This document shows positions 17,002-25,857 of a stretch of DNA of 64,000 nucleotides, piece by piece. The position numbers were made by a program, and so were the translations under genes. The stretch spans positions 42,329 to 106,328 of the forward strand of contig JAGVQM010000026.1 in assembly GCA_020051695.1 (NCBI GenBank), written 5' to 3'. The DNA is from Candidatus Zixiibacteriota bacterium (lineage in GTDB: Bacteria > Zixibacteria > MSB-5A5 > WJJR01 > JAJRUJ01). How positions within the stretch are numbered: position 1 is the stretch's first letter; each line of letters opens with the position of its first letter. A model generated the notes under the pieces. It ran no database searches and had not been told where the DNA came from. It worked only from the letters and a program-made list of their open reading frames with translations.

Positions 17002-18827
17002 GTTTTGTCCAGTCGGTCAAGAAAGTGCTCCGTCCGCCGGCACTCTTCGATTAAAGACTCCGCGGCATTGCTGCCCGGCGCAAACCGCGCCTGGTCACAC
17101 CGGTCCAAAATCGCAATAAATTCCTCGGACATGCCGCTGTCGATTCCCACCTCGGCAAATGCCGTGGAGATATCGACGCGCGTGAGGCCCTTGCCGGAGC
17201 GATTGAACCGGTCGCCGAAATAATCGGCAAGGGTTTCGGCCACCGCGGCATAAAAACCGGGAGCGTCGGCGGCCGCGGCGTGCTTCCTGGCTTTGGCCAG
17301 TCTGGCCAGCGCGCTTTTTCGGGCAGAACGTGACCGGCGATAGGCAACATCGGTTTCCAGCCGGTCCCGGCGACGGCGGGCGATAACCACGATGCCGAAA
17401 CCGAGCAGGGAAATGACCTGTAGTGCACATAGCAGCACATGCGATGAGGCACTGCCACTCCGAAGGGGCGAGCCGTCCAGGTCTTTCAGGAAACGAATGT
17501 CCTTGGCCAGATACCCAAGTTCTTCGGTACCGGCGGCACGCGGCGGAATGGAGAATTCACCTTCCCCCGGGGTAACCGTAACGCTGACCGGCGGTGTATG
17601 GCGGCTGACATATTGTTTGGCGTTCGGGTCGAAATAGGTCAGGGTAAAACCCGGCAATTCGTAGGTACCCGCGCGACGAGGCACGAAAACTTCCTCGAAT
17701 ATTTTCGAGCCGCTGACCCGATAGCCGGTTTTGCTGATATTCTCCTCCGAGCCGGCATTGTACAGCCGAAAATCATCCGGGGCCGTCACACTTGGTTCAG
17801 TGATGGATTTAATATTGCCTTGTCCCGAGATCGTCACTTTGGCGGTGATCGGCTCATTGACCGCCACCGTTGTTCGATCGTAATTGACGGTGATATCAAA
17901 TGTACCGACCAGCCCGGAAAATTCCGGTGGACGGCCCCGGCTCGGCAACGGCAGGACCACCAATTTCAGCGGTTTCGTCGTCAGCGTCAGCGGTTTCCCC
18001 TGCCGAAACATGGAAAACATGTCGTCATTAAACATCCCGAACGGGTCCCGCCGCGAACGTTGCGACTCGTCGGGGACCATCGCCGTCAGGGTAAACGGCT
18101 CGATGGTCTTCTCCCCGGCCGAGATGGGAAACAGGGCGGTCCTGATTTCCGTGACGTCGTACCTCACGCCCTTGATTGTCTGATAGTCTTTCTTGTTGGG
18201 CGGCAGGTCCTCTTTCCAGAAATCAGTCAGGGCCGGTGGACGATATTCCGGACTGGCGTGCAGCCGTTCCCCACGGTAGAAACGGAACACCAGCGTGGCG
18301 CTCTGGTTGACGTAAACCGTGTCCTGCTGTAATGAGGCCTCGACATACAGCCGATGCTGGTCCCGGCCCGGCGCCTCGCCCGCAGGGGCCGGGGTCTTAT
18401 CCTGCGGGGTGGGAGGAGCCGACGGTGTCGGATCGGTGACGGTAATGGTAATCGGCGCGGTGCGGTACGTTTGCCCGTCGATAGTCAGGGTGGCCGAGCC
18501 GATGGTCAGCGCGCCGGTCTTTTTGGGCACCAGGATATAATTGATGCTCACCGAGGAAGACACCTGCCCATTGATCCAGTTGAATGACTGGCTGCTGCCC
18601 GAGGAATAAACATCGAAATCATCAAGCCGCGGCAGAACCGGGTCCGGCAAGGATTTGACATCGCCGGTTATCTGCAGTGTATACGTCAGCGATTCCTCCA
18701 GGGCCAGTTCCGTCCGGTCGACCCCGGCAGAGATATTGACGGCTGCGCCGACCGTACCGGGCAGTACCACCAGGAACATGAACAGGACACCAAGGCATCC
18801 GGCAATTTCATGTAGCGTTCGCACCAT
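16980..18827 (-). CDS. batD: BatD protein (Ig-like periplasmic domains, TM, helical tail)
   Basis: 615 aa. Signal peptide (LGVLFMFLVVLPGTVGAA), then two or more Ig-like beta-sandwich domains with the BatD pattern: SAGVDRTELALEESLTYTLQ at the start, YVNQSATLVFRFYRGERL at ~170, and a third domain from ~300 (FDITVNYDRTTVAVNEPITA). A transmembrane helix (LLCALQVISLLGFGIVVIA, ~455-478) and a basic stretch follow. The helical cytoplasmic tail (GFYAAVAETLADYFGDRF, then ILDRCDQARFAPGS) closes it. This is the oxygen-tolerance BatD architecture. The tail is shared with two smaller operon proteins, at 21708 and 25858. It is encoded 17 bases after batC. Confidence 0.88.
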   Translation of the reverse strand: MVRTLHEIAGCLGVLFMFLVVLPGTVGAAVNISAGVDRTELALEESLTYTLQITGDVKSLPDPVLPRLDDFDVYSSGSSQSFNWINGQVSSSVSINYILVPKKTGALTIGSATLTIDGQTYRTAPITITVTDPTPSAPPTPQDKTPAPAGEAPGRDQHRLYVEASLQQDTVYVNQSATLVFRFYRGERLHASPEYRPPALTDFWKEDLPPNKKDYQTIKGVRYDVTEIRTALFPISAGEKTIEPFTLTAMVPDESQRSRRDPFGMFNDDMFSMFRQGKPLTLTTKPLKLVVLPLPSRGRPPEFSGLVGTFDITVNYDRTTVAVNEPITAKVTISGQGNIKSITEPSVTAPDDFRLYNAGSEENISKTGYRVSGSKIFEEVFVPRRAGTYELPGFTLTYFDPNAKQYVSRHTPPVSVTVTPGEGEFSIPPRAAGTEELGYLAKDIRFLKDLDGSPLRSGSASSHVLLCALQVISLLGFGIVVIARRRRDRLETDVAYRRSRSARKSALARLAKARKHAAAADAPGFYAAVAETLADYFGDRFNRSGKGLTRVDISTAFAEVGIDSGMSEEFIAILDRCDQARFAPGSNAAESLIEECRRTEHFLDRLDKTWQKKTV

Positions 18828-18844
18828 TTCGGACTCTGTATTGC

Positions 18845-19681
18845 TTACCAGTCTTTTCCCGGCGCGCGTTCGGGCGTTGCCTGGACTTTTTGTTTTTCTT
18901 TCTGCAAACGCCGCTCTTCTTCTTTGAGCGCGTCCAGGATTCGCTCCGTATCCTCTTTGGTCAAACCCTCCACCGGTTGGGCCTGCTGCTGCTGTTCGGT
19001 GGAATCTCCCTGTTCGCCGTCTTGCGGCTGGGATTGTTGCTGGTTTTTCTGCTGGTCATTTTGTTGTTGTTGTTGCTGCTGTTGATCCTGCTGGTCCTGA
19101 TTTTGCTCATCATTTTGTTGTTGTTCTTGCTGCTCTTGTTGCTGCTGTTGTTGTTGCTGCTGGTCCTGCTGTTGCGGTTGCAGTTGTTCCTTGAGCATTT
19201 TCCGCGCAAGTTCAAGATTGAACTTGGCGTCGACATCTTCGGGATTGATCGACAAGGCCTGTTTATAGGATTCGATGGCCTCGGGATATTTCTGCTGGCG
19301 GAACAGCGAGTTGCCGGTGTTGTAGTGCGCACTGGCTTCCAGCGCGGCGCTTTCGGTGTTCAGCGAACCGGGATAGGTTTGGGCGGCCTCTTCAAAGGCG
19401 CCCTGCCGGTATAAAACGCCGGCGATGTTATATTGCACCTCAGGTGCTTCCGGACGTTCGATCTGCGCTTCGCGGTACCGGGCCAGCGCTTCGTCATATT
19501 TGCCCTGTTCGTATAATTCGTTGCCCTCTTCGATCAACCGTTTGTAGTCATCGGCGCAGGCATTCGTGCCGGCGAACGCGGCCCCCATCGTGAACAACAG
19601 GCAGCACAAAAGTACTACCCTGCGGGACCGGTCCGGCGATGTCATAATCCTGTCCATATTACAAACACCCTTTCCGTTCAC
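18845..19681 (-). CDS. batC: BatC-like TPR protein with glutamine-rich tail
   Basis: 278 aa. Signal-like N-terminus (VVLLCCLLFTMGAAFAGT). TPRs at ~45-160: EEGNELYEQGKYDEALARY, NIAGVLYRQGAFEEAA, NTGNSLFRQQKYPEAIESY, ALSINPEDVDAKFNLELA. Residues ~165-238 are almost wholly Gln with some Asp and Asn, then a charged coiled-coil tail (EDTERILDALKEEERRLQKE). A BatC of TPR plus low-complexity linker is usual, but the length and purity of the Gln tract stand out, and its DNA (about 18970-19190) is CTG/TTG repeat-like. The stop overlaps the end of batB by four bases, so translation is coupled. Confidence 0.85.
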   Translation of the reverse strand: MNGKGVCNMDRIMTSPDRSRRVVLLCCLLFTMGAAFAGTNACADDYKRLIEEGNELYEQGKYDEALARYREAQIERPEAPEVQYNIAGVLYRQGAFEEAAQTYPGSLNTESAALEASAHYNTGNSLFRQQKYPEAIESYKQALSINPEDVDAKFNLELARKMLKEQLQPQQQDQQQQQQQQQEQQEQQQNDEQNQDQQDQQQQQQQQNDQQKNQQQSQPQDGEQGDSTEQQQQAQPVEGLTKEDTERILDALKEEERRLQKEKQKVQATPERAPGKDW

Positions 19682-20682
19682 CCGCGCCTGCGGCGTTCGG
19701 AAAGCACGGCTTCCACAGCAAATAATAGTGCCGCCGGGATTAAAAACCAGCTAAAACGGTCCTCGTACTGCGTGAACAACTTCCCCTCGAGTTCTTTTTT
19801 TTCCATCTGCGATATCTCTTCATAGATCTTGTCGAGTTCCAATTCACCGGCGGAGGCGCGGTAGTATGTGCCCTCCGTGGCCAGCGCGACTTTTTGCAGG
19901 GTATATTCGTCCAGTTTGCTCAGGATCACCCGGCCATCGCGGTCTTTCTTAAACCCGGTGACATTGCCCTGTGCATCGAGTTCAGGTATCGGTTCGCCGG
20001 AGGGGGAACCAATGCCGATGGCGTGAATAATCACGCCGGCTTGTTGGGCTTCCTCGGCAGCGGCTTCGACGTCACCCTCGTGGTCCTCACCGTCAGTGAT
20101 CAACAATATGACTTTAAATTTTTTCTCGGAGGCGTCGAACATCCCGGTGCCTTTCCGGATGGCCTCCGTGAGCGCCGTGCCCGGCCGCCCGACTGAATAC
20201 ATGTCCACCGCATCGACCAGAACCTGCGCCGCATTATAATCAAGGGTCAGGGGACATTGAATAATTGCCTCACCGGCAAAGCAGACCAGCCCCACCCGGT
20301 CGCCTTCCATCCGTTCGAGCATGCCGTAGATTTCCTGCTTGGCTTTGCTCAGCCGGTCGGGGCGCATATCGCGGGCCAGCATCGAACGGGAGGTATCCAG
20401 GACGACGACAATGTCGATGCCGCGCCGCTTCATGAAGACCATTTTTTCGCCGAACTGGGGCCGCGCCAGGGCCACGGACAGCAGGATTACCGCCAACAGC
20501 AGCAGGATGCTTTTAACTGCCCGGCGGCGCGGCGAATACCCGGCCAGCAGGCGGTCAAGCAGCGACTGATCGGCAAAACGGCCACGGGCCCGCGCCCGCA
20601 GACGATAGGCCAGCCACAACACCAGCGCCAGCACCGGGGCCAGCCATAACAACCACAAATATATCGGAGCGCCAAAACGCAT
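19678..20682 (-). CDS. batB: BatB: membrane-anchored von Willebrand A domain protein
   Basis: 334 aa. Two N-terminal hydrophobic segments (IYLWLLWLAPVLALVLWLAY and SILLLLAVILLSVALARP) flank a short loop. The VWA domain (~85-290) has a complete MIDAS: VVLDTSRSMLARD (DxSxS), CPLTLDYNAA (the Thr), and LLITDGEDHEGD (the Asp). A C-terminal helix (FSWFLIPAALLFAVEAVLS) follows. It is a paralog of the adjacent BatA. Metal-dependent protein binding in the periplasm is expected. It overlaps batC by four bases and follows batA by ten. Strong family match. Confidence 0.92.
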   Translation of the reverse strand: MRFGAPIYLWLLWLAPVLALVLWLAYRLRARARGRFADQSLLDRLLAGYSPRRRAVKSILLLLAVILLSVALARPQFGEKMVFMKRRGIDIVVVLDTSRSMLARDMRPDRLSKAKQEIYGMLERMEGDRVGLVCFAGEAIIQCPLTLDYNAAQVLVDAVDMYSVGRPGTALTEAIRKGTGMFDASEKKFKVILLITDGEDHEGDVEAAAEEAQQAGVIIHAIGIGSPSGEPIPELDAQGNVTGFKKDRDGRVILSKLDEYTLQKVALATEGTYYRASAGELELDKIYEEISQMEKKELEGKLFTQYEDRFSWFLIPAALLFAVEAVLSERRRRG

Positions 20683-20692
20683 GGTTTCTTCC

Positions 20693-21688
20693 CTATGGTA
20701 TGCGCCGGTATCGGGTATGGGTCAGCAATAACTCGAACAGGAACAGCCCCAGCCCCGCCAACGAAAAATAGACAAACAACTCCTGGTAGCGCGTATATTG
20801 CTGTGATTTAATTTCTGTTTTTTCCAATGCCGAAATCTGATCGTAAATGCCGGCCAGCATCTCCGGCGTCTGCGCCCGGAAATACAGGCCGCCGGTCATC
20901 TCGGCCATTTGTTTGAGCATTTCCTCGTCGATCTGGTCCGGCAAATAGCGATAGCGTTTGCCGAAGATCGGATCATCGATCGGATACGGCGCCTTCCCCG
21001 GTTTGCCCACCCCAACGGCATACAACTTCACGTTCAATGTTTTGGCCATTTCAGCGGCCGGGATCGGATCGGGGAATCCGGCGTTATTGACCCCGTCAGT
21101 CAGCAGGATCATGACTTTTGACTCGGCTTTGGAATCCCGCAGCCGATTAAGCCCGGTGGCCACGGCCAGGCCGATCGCAGTGCCGTCTTCCAGCAGGCCG
21201 AAATCGACCTCTTCGAGGAAATTGACCAGCACGCCGTAATCCAGCGTGAGCGGACATTGCGTAAACGCCTGCTTGGAGAATACCACCAGCCCGATCCGGT
21301 CGTTGGAGCGGCCCGCCACAAAATCCTTGATTACCCCTTTGGCCACAGCCAGCCGGTTATCCGGTTTGAAATCCTCGGCTTTCATCGAACTGGAAATATC
21401 GAGGACCAGCATGATATCGATCCCCTCGGCAGTTACTTCATACATGACCGTGCCTGCCTGCGGCCGCGCGGCCGCGACAATGATAAGGGCCAGGACCACA
21501 GCCCGCAGCACAACGATCACATGACGCTGGCGGACGCGGGCCGTCGGCTTGATGCCGCTCACCAGACGGATATCCGAAAACCGGATCGGCGTCTGATGCC
21601 CCCGCCGGCGGACGAAATACACGTACAACACCACCGGAATACTCACCAGCAGGACAAGGACGAACGGCAGGGCAAACCTGAAAATCAT
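20693..21688 (-). CDS. batA: BatA: membrane-anchored von Willebrand A domain protein
   Basis: 331 aa. N-terminal membrane segment (FALPFVLVLLVSIPVVLYVYF), a second one (HVIVVLRAVVLALIIVAAARP), then a VWA domain with MIDAS residues LVLDISSSMKAEDF, CPLTLDYGVLVNF and LLTDGVNNAG. The C-terminal segment is FVYFSLAGLGLFLFELLL. The layout matches BatB, as expected for the BatA/BatB pair. In Bacteroides and Leptospira, bat genes affect survival under oxygen or oxidative stress, though the mechanism is unsettled. It follows the 321-aa BatD-like protein by 19 bases. Confidence 0.92.
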   Translation of the reverse strand: MIFRFALPFVLVLLVSIPVVLYVYFVRRRGHQTPIRFSDIRLVSGIKPTARVRQRHVIVVLRAVVLALIIVAAARPQAGTVMYEVTAEGIDIMLVLDISSSMKAEDFKPDNRLAVAKGVIKDFVAGRSNDRIGLVVFSKQAFTQCPLTLDYGVLVNFLEEVDFGLLEDGTAIGLAVATGLNRLRDSKAESKVMILLTDGVNNAGFPDPIPAAEMAKTLNVKLYAVGVGKPGKAPYPIDDPIFGKRYRYLPDQIDEEMLKQMAEMTGGLYFRAQTPEMLAGIYDQISALEKTEIKSQQYTRYQELFVYFSLAGLGLFLFELLLTHTRYRRIP

Positions 21689-21707
21689 GGCTCAACGATC
21701 CTGAGTA

Positions 21708-22673
21708 TCATCCGCCGGTTTCGGCTGATTTTGTCACCTTCTCCGGCGCTGCGGTTTCTACTGCTTCGCGTTTTGTGCGCTGGACAAATCCCCAGACCCA
21801 GTCGAAATCCTCGCGCGGTTTATCTTGCGGCGGTACGAGTTTCGCGAATTTGACCCAGTCGGCCGACTCGAGAAATTCGATGATCCGGTCGCGTTCCGCC
21901 GTGGAAAAAGGCATCTGCGGCAGGATGCTTCTAACTTCCGGTGTGGTGGCTTCCAGCGTTTCCACATCGTAGCGGCCATCAAGGTATCGGCGATAGATCT
22001 CGGTCAGGTCAAAGTACCACTCCCGCCATTGGCCGTCCGCCAGATAACCCGAATTGTTCAGTGCGTTCAGCTCATCAATTGCCCGCTCATGCGGTGTGCG
22101 AATGTCAACCACGGCCTGTTGTTCCTCTTTTTTCCGCCGCCGCAGGATATACCACACCGCAAATGCCGCAAGCAGTACGGCTGCGGCAAGGTAATAATAC
22201 ATGGCCCGTTCGGCGGGCACGGAGTATTGCGCCTTGAGATCCCGGATATCGACGGTGTCCGCCCCCGCTTCGGCCAGCAGGCTTTTTACGTCAATGAAAA
22301 TCGAATCTGACGAAGCCGCCCCGGCATTCCCGGCCGAATCCGTGAACGTGGCGGTCAGCGGCGGAATCAGCCAGCGACCGGTGGTCCAGGTCGTCAGATT
22401 ATACTGATACTGGAAAACGCGACGGCCATCCTGATCAACAAACGGATCGGCATGATTGTAGTCTTTGACCTCAAAAACTCCTAGGAGAATATCCATATTC
22501 GGCAACACCACATTCAGGGTCGTATCCGCGGTGATGGTCACCCGCAGGTCAACCAAATCACCGATGGTAATCTGCGTCCGATCGACCCCGGCCTCAACCG
22601 TCACCCCTGCCGCTCGGGCGCATGCGGGCCAGGCACAATAAATAGTGAATATGGCAAGGAGTAATCGCATCAC
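21708..22673 (-). CDS. BatD-like protein 2: Ig-like domain, TM helix, helical tail
   Basis: 321 aa. Signal peptide (LLLAIFTIYCAWPACARA), then an Ig-like domain that starts like BatD (GVTVEAGVDRTQITIGDLVD). A transmembrane helix (AMYYYLAAAVLLAAFAVWYIL, ~158-180) is followed by a basic RRRKK, then a helical cytoplasmic domain: AIDELNALNNSGYLADGQWR, then YFDLTEIYRRYLDGRYDVE, then DRIIEFLESADWVKFAKL. The tail resembles DUF4381-type domains and the tail of BatD. It sits between the SurA-N-like gene (three bases) and batA. It is likely part of the same membrane complex as a short BatD paralog, which is inference from architecture and context. Confidence 0.72.
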   Translation of the reverse strand: MMRLLLAIFTIYCAWPACARAAGVTVEAGVDRTQITIGDLVDLRVTITADTTLNVVLPNMDILLGVFEVKDYNHADPFVDQDGRRVFQYQYNLTTWTTGRWLIPPLTATFTDSAGNAGAASSDSIFIDVKSLLAEAGADTVDIRDLKAQYSVPAERAMYYYLAAAVLLAAFAVWYILRRRKKEEQQAVVDIRTPHERAIDELNALNNSGYLADGQWREWYFDLTEIYRRYLDGRYDVETLEATTPEVRSILPQMPFSTAERDRIIEFLESADWVKFAKLVPPQDKPREDFDWVWGFVQRTKREAVETAAPEKVTKSAETGG

Positions 22674-22676
22674 GTG

Positions 22677-23615
22677 TTACTTTATATTCTTCTCGTATAT
22701 TGTTACCGGCTCGGTAGTAATCAACTTATCAATGAGCTCGGCATATTTCTCGCGCTGTTTGAGGCGCATGTATTCCTGCTGCAGTTGGACGCTGACCTCG
22801 TTTTTGGGCTTGTCGCCGAATAAGTCTGTTTTATGGGCTTGATAAAACAAATCCAGGTCCGCGTCGCTGATGTTGATTTTGCCCACCACCTCGGTTTGCA
22901 ACATCTCTTCCAGAATTAACTGGCGTTTTAATTCGGCAAATTGCGCCATGAGTTCCGGTTGACGGTCGAGGCCGCGGCGCAGGGCGGATTTGTATAGCAG
23001 TTCCATGCCCACAAACTGCCGGACGAATTCGAGCTTTTTCACCGGCGTGGCGAACTCGGTTTGCAGGGCGGTCGGCAATTTCTGCAATTCGCGCTCGATT
23101 TCTGAAAGTGTAATTTCCCGTTCGCCGATTGAGGCGACGATGATTTCGCCGGGCGCGGCTTTTTGTGATTCGTCGTCAGTGGTATAGTTGGATAACTGCC
23201 GGGCGGCGTCAAACGAACGGCCGAGGTTTTCAAAACATTCCACCAGCCGCTGTCCCAACTGCGATTCAAGTGCCGGGCGCACGCCGATGGACCGCGCGCG
23301 GACATAGGCCGCGGCCGCGTTCTCATAATCACCCAGCTGGTCCTGGTATATCTCGCCGATCGTGTAGGCGAAATTGGCGCGTTTTTCCGGCGGGATGGCC
23401 GGGTTTTCTACAAGACCGGCAAATTCATTGATCGCGGCCTGGTACAGTTTATTGTTTTGCAGTTCGACGGCTTGCTGCACGCGCGCTTCCCAGTCAATCG
23501 CCACGGCGTGGCCGCCGTTACCGCCGCCGAAAAAAGCCAAAGCACCAAATACGGCCGCCGCCCCGGACAGGGCCACGGCCAGCCAGATGACTGTATTCCC
23601 GGATGTATGTCCCAT
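22677..23615 (-). CDS. membrane-anchored TPR and SurA-N-like chaperone
   Basis: About 312 aa from the ATG at 23615; the frame is open to 23654. N-terminal helix VIWLAVALSGAAAVFGALAF anchors it. Residues ~35-135 are TPR-like (AVELQNNKLYQAAINEF, YTIGEIYQDQLGDYENAAAA, LGQRLVECFENLGRSF). Residues ~145-310 read like a SurA/PrsA N-terminal chaperone domain: IVASIGEREITLSEIERELQ, then a FVRQFVGMELLYKSALRRG helix pair, then LDLFYQAHK. I see no parvulin PPIase domain. It would be a periplasm-facing chaperone for Bat-dependent or Tat-exported proteins. It lies directly after tatA, so the two are probably co-translated. Confidence 0.65.
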   Translation of the reverse strand: MGHTSGNTVIWLAVALSGAAAVFGALAFFGGGNGGHAVAIDWEARVQQAVELQNNKLYQAAINEFAGLVENPAIPPEKRANFAYTIGEIYQDQLGDYENAAAAYVRARSIGVRPALESQLGQRLVECFENLGRSFDAARQLSNYTTDDESQKAAPGEIIVASIGEREITLSEIERELQKLPTALQTEFATPVKKLEFVRQFVGMELLYKSALRRGLDRQPELMAQFAELKRQLILEEMLQTEVVGKINISDADLDLFYQAHKTDLFGDKPKNEVSVQLQQEYMRLKQREKYAELIDKLITTEPVTIYEKNIK

Positions 23616-23659
23616 CGTACTCGTTCTACTCCCCTGCCCGTTGTCTATCTGCAATTAGA

Positions 23660-23860
23660 TTATTCTTTTTTCTCGCCGGGGTGTTCATTGCCGTTTTTCT
23701 TGCCGGCTTCGCCTTCGTCGCCTTTTAAGCCCTTGCGAAATTCAACTGTTGAACGCCCCAACCCGCGCGCCAATTCCGGCAGTCGCTTGGCGCCGAAAAG
23801 AATTACCAGCGCCAATACAATTAGAATTATCTCCCACGGTCCCAGACTAAACATGGTCAC
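23660..23860 (-). CDS. tatA: twin-arginine translocase TatA/E subunit
   Basis: 66 aa. Short N-terminus with the FSLGPWEIILIVLALVILFG membrane helix, then AKRLPELARGLGRSTVEFRK, the conserved FG hinge and amphipathic helix of TatA. The tail is charged and Gly/Glu/Lys-rich. It would form the Tat pore that moves folded proteins across the inner membrane. It lies inside the Bat operon, 32 bases after the DUF58 gene and followed almost at once by a chaperone-like gene. No tatC is in the window. Identification is secure. Confidence 0.95.
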   Translation of the reverse strand: MTMFSLGPWEIILIVLALVILFGAKRLPELARGLGRSTVEFRKGLKGDEGEAGKKNGNEHPGEKKE

Positions 23861-23892
23861 TCCCTATGACAATAAATCGTTAACACCCTCCG

Positions 23893-24774
23893 CTACCCAC
23901 GAATACGGCGCTCCCGTTGGCGGAAAAACCTGATTAACGGATCCACATATGACTTGCCGGTCTCCACAGCGACCGTGTCCAGATCAATTGATCCGAACGC
24001 CCGCGCCATGGTCACTTCGCGCCGGTTCGCCTGGTCGCTATACTGCGTGCGTACGCGCAGCGACGCGGTATCGACCACCACAATCTCGCCGGTCTCGGCA
24101 TCCTCCAGCTCCAGCAGACCGACATCCACCATTTCACTTTCCCGGGGATCACCGATGCGCACCGCGATCAAATCGTGCTTGCGGTTGGCGATGGCCAGCT
24201 CCCGCTGGTATTCCCCGGCCAGAAAATCAGACACCAGAAAAGCGACCGCCTTGCGCCGAATGACGCTTAAAAAGAAATTCAACGCCCCGGCAATATCGGT
24301 CGAGCGGCCTTCCGGTTCGAAATGCAAAATCTCGCGCACGAGTCGTAGAACATGCGCGCTGCCTTTTTTGGGCGCGATGAATTTTTCGATGCGGTCGGTG
24401 AAAATGATCATGCCGACTTTGTCGTTGTTTTTAATCGCCGAAAAAGCAAGCAGGGCGCACATCTCGGCGGCCATCTCCCCTTTCATGCGCCGGGTGGTGC
24501 CGAACCGTCCGGACGATGAGGCATCATACAGGATCATCACCGTCAGCTCGCGTTCTTCCTTGAATTTTTTCACAAACGGGGCCCCGGCGCGGGCCGTGAC
24601 GTTCCAGTCGATCAACCGGATATCATCACCGGGAAAATATTCGCGGACTTCCTCAAATTCCATGCCCTGGCCCTTGAATACCGAATGGTATTCACCCCCG
24701 AAAACGTCGTTGACCAGACGTTTGGTCCGGATTTCGATCCGCCTGATTTTGGCCACCAGTTCACTGGGGAGCAT
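23893..24774 (-). CDS. DUF58 domain protein (MoxR partner, VWA-like)
   Basis: 293 aa from the ATG at 24774, chosen because MLPSELVAKIRRIEIRTKRL is the usual family N-terminus; a TTG at 24801 would overlap moxR by 14 bases. It carries the DUF58 core: FGGEYHSVFKGQGMEFEEVR, then YFPGDDIRLIDWNVTAR, then a VWA-like part beginning MILYDASSSGRFGTT. No membrane helix is seen, so it is a cytoplasmic protein. DUF58 proteins are encoded with MoxR ATPases and VWA proteins almost everywhere and are thought to act as adaptors or substrates. Here it directly follows moxR. Strong match. Confidence 0.92.
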   Translation of the reverse strand: MLPSELVAKIRRIEIRTKRLVNDVFGGEYHSVFKGQGMEFEEVREYFPGDDIRLIDWNVTARAGAPFVKKFKEERELTVMILYDASSSGRFGTTRRMKGEMAAEMCALLAFSAIKNNDKVGMIIFTDRIEKFIAPKKGSAHVLRLVREILHFEPEGRSTDIAGALNFFLSVIRRKAVAFLVSDFLAGEYQRELAIANRKHDLIAVRIGDPRESEMVDVGLLELEDAETGEIVVVDTASLRVRTQYSDQANRREVTMARAFGSIDLDTVAVETGKSYVDPLIRFFRQRERRIRG

Positions 24775-24787
24775 GGGACCAACCCGC

Positions 24788-25774
24788 CTATGGGACCTCA
24801 ATATGGTCGAAGATCTTCCGTACGATGTCGTCCGACGTTATTTCCTCGGCCTCGGCTTCGTAGGAGATGATAATCCGGTGCCGCAATACATCCAGCCCGA
24901 CCGATTTGACATCCTCCGGCGTGACAAATCCACGACCACGCAAAAACGCATGTGCCTTGGCCGCGAGGTTCAGATAAATTGACGCCCGCGGCGAAGCGCC
25001 ATACGAGATCAGGCCCTTCAAATCCAGCCCATACGCCTCGGGGTTACGGCTGGCAAACACGATATCGACGATGTAATCCTTGACCTTGTCATCAATGTAA
25101 ATTGCACGCACGACCTCCCGCGCGCGCAGCAGGTCTTCCGGCGAGACAACCGGCTCGACCGTCGGCACTGCGCCGGTGGTCATCCGGTCCATGATCCGGC
25201 GTTCCTCGGACTTATTGGGGTAGTCGACCACCAGCTTCAGCATGAAACGATCGACCTGGGCTTCAGGGAGCGGATAAGTCCCTTCCTGTTCGATCGGGTT
25301 TTGTGTCGCCAGGACCAGGAACGGCACCGGGAGTTTATGAGTTTCGTCGCTGATGGTGACCTGTCGTTCCTGCATGGCCTCGAGTAATGCCGATTGGACT
25401 TTGGCCGGGGCGCGATTGATTTCGTCGGCCAGGATAATATTGGCGAAAATCGGCCCCTTCTTGGTCGAGAAATTCCCGGTTTGCGCCTGGTAAATCACCG
25501 TGCCGATGATATCAGCCGGCAACAGATCGGGGGTAAATTGCAGCCGCTGAAACTTTGCCCGCACAGCATCAGCCAGCGTGCGCACCGACAGAGTCTTGGC
25601 CAAACCGGGCACGCCTTCCAATAACAAGTGCCCGTCAGCCAACAACCCGATCAGCAGCCGCTCGATCAGATATGTCTGCCCGACAATTACTGTGCCGATC
25701 TGGTCGATCAGTTTGCGGCAGAATTCGCTTTCAGTTTTGACGCGGTCTTGAATCGCCTCAATATCAGGGTGCAT
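24788..25774 (-). CDS. MoxR family AAA+ ATPase
   Basis: 328 aa. Walker A GVPGLAKT (about 52-59), Walker B plus the family marker IILADEINRAPAKVQSALLE, a sensor region VLATQNPIEQEGTYPLPEAQ and arginine fingers after DRFMLKL. The C-terminal lid domain ends with AHAFLRGRGFVTPEDVKSVG and VLRHRI. MoxR ATPases act as chaperones that load cofactors or remodel VWA-domain partners, here BatA and BatB. It is the second gene of the operon, 83 bases after the 297-aa BatD-like gene. Very secure family call. Confidence 0.96.
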   Translation of the reverse strand: MHPDIEAIQDRVKTESEFCRKLIDQIGTVIVGQTYLIERLLIGLLADGHLLLEGVPGLAKTLSVRTLADAVRAKFQRLQFTPDLLPADIIGTVIYQAQTGNFSTKKGPIFANIILADEINRAPAKVQSALLEAMQERQVTISDETHKLPVPFLVLATQNPIEQEGTYPLPEAQVDRFMLKLVVDYPNKSEERRIMDRMTTGAVPTVEPVVSPEDLLRAREVVRAIYIDDKVKDYIVDIVFASRNPEAYGLDLKGLISYGASPRASIYLNLAAKAHAFLRGRGFVTPEDVKSVGLDVLRHRIIISYEAEAEEITSDDIVRKIFDHIEVP

Positions 25775-25857
25775 GCTCTCTCTCCCTCAACCAATTATTC
25801 AAAATGGCCTGCCGTCGTTCGCAATCTTCCGCCAGGCCTGAACATCTTGTATATACA

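Noticed and set aside
18890..19414. 174-codon leucine-rich plus-strand ORF
   Set aside because: It is the antisense of the CAG/CAA Gln tract of batC, which turns into Leu codons.
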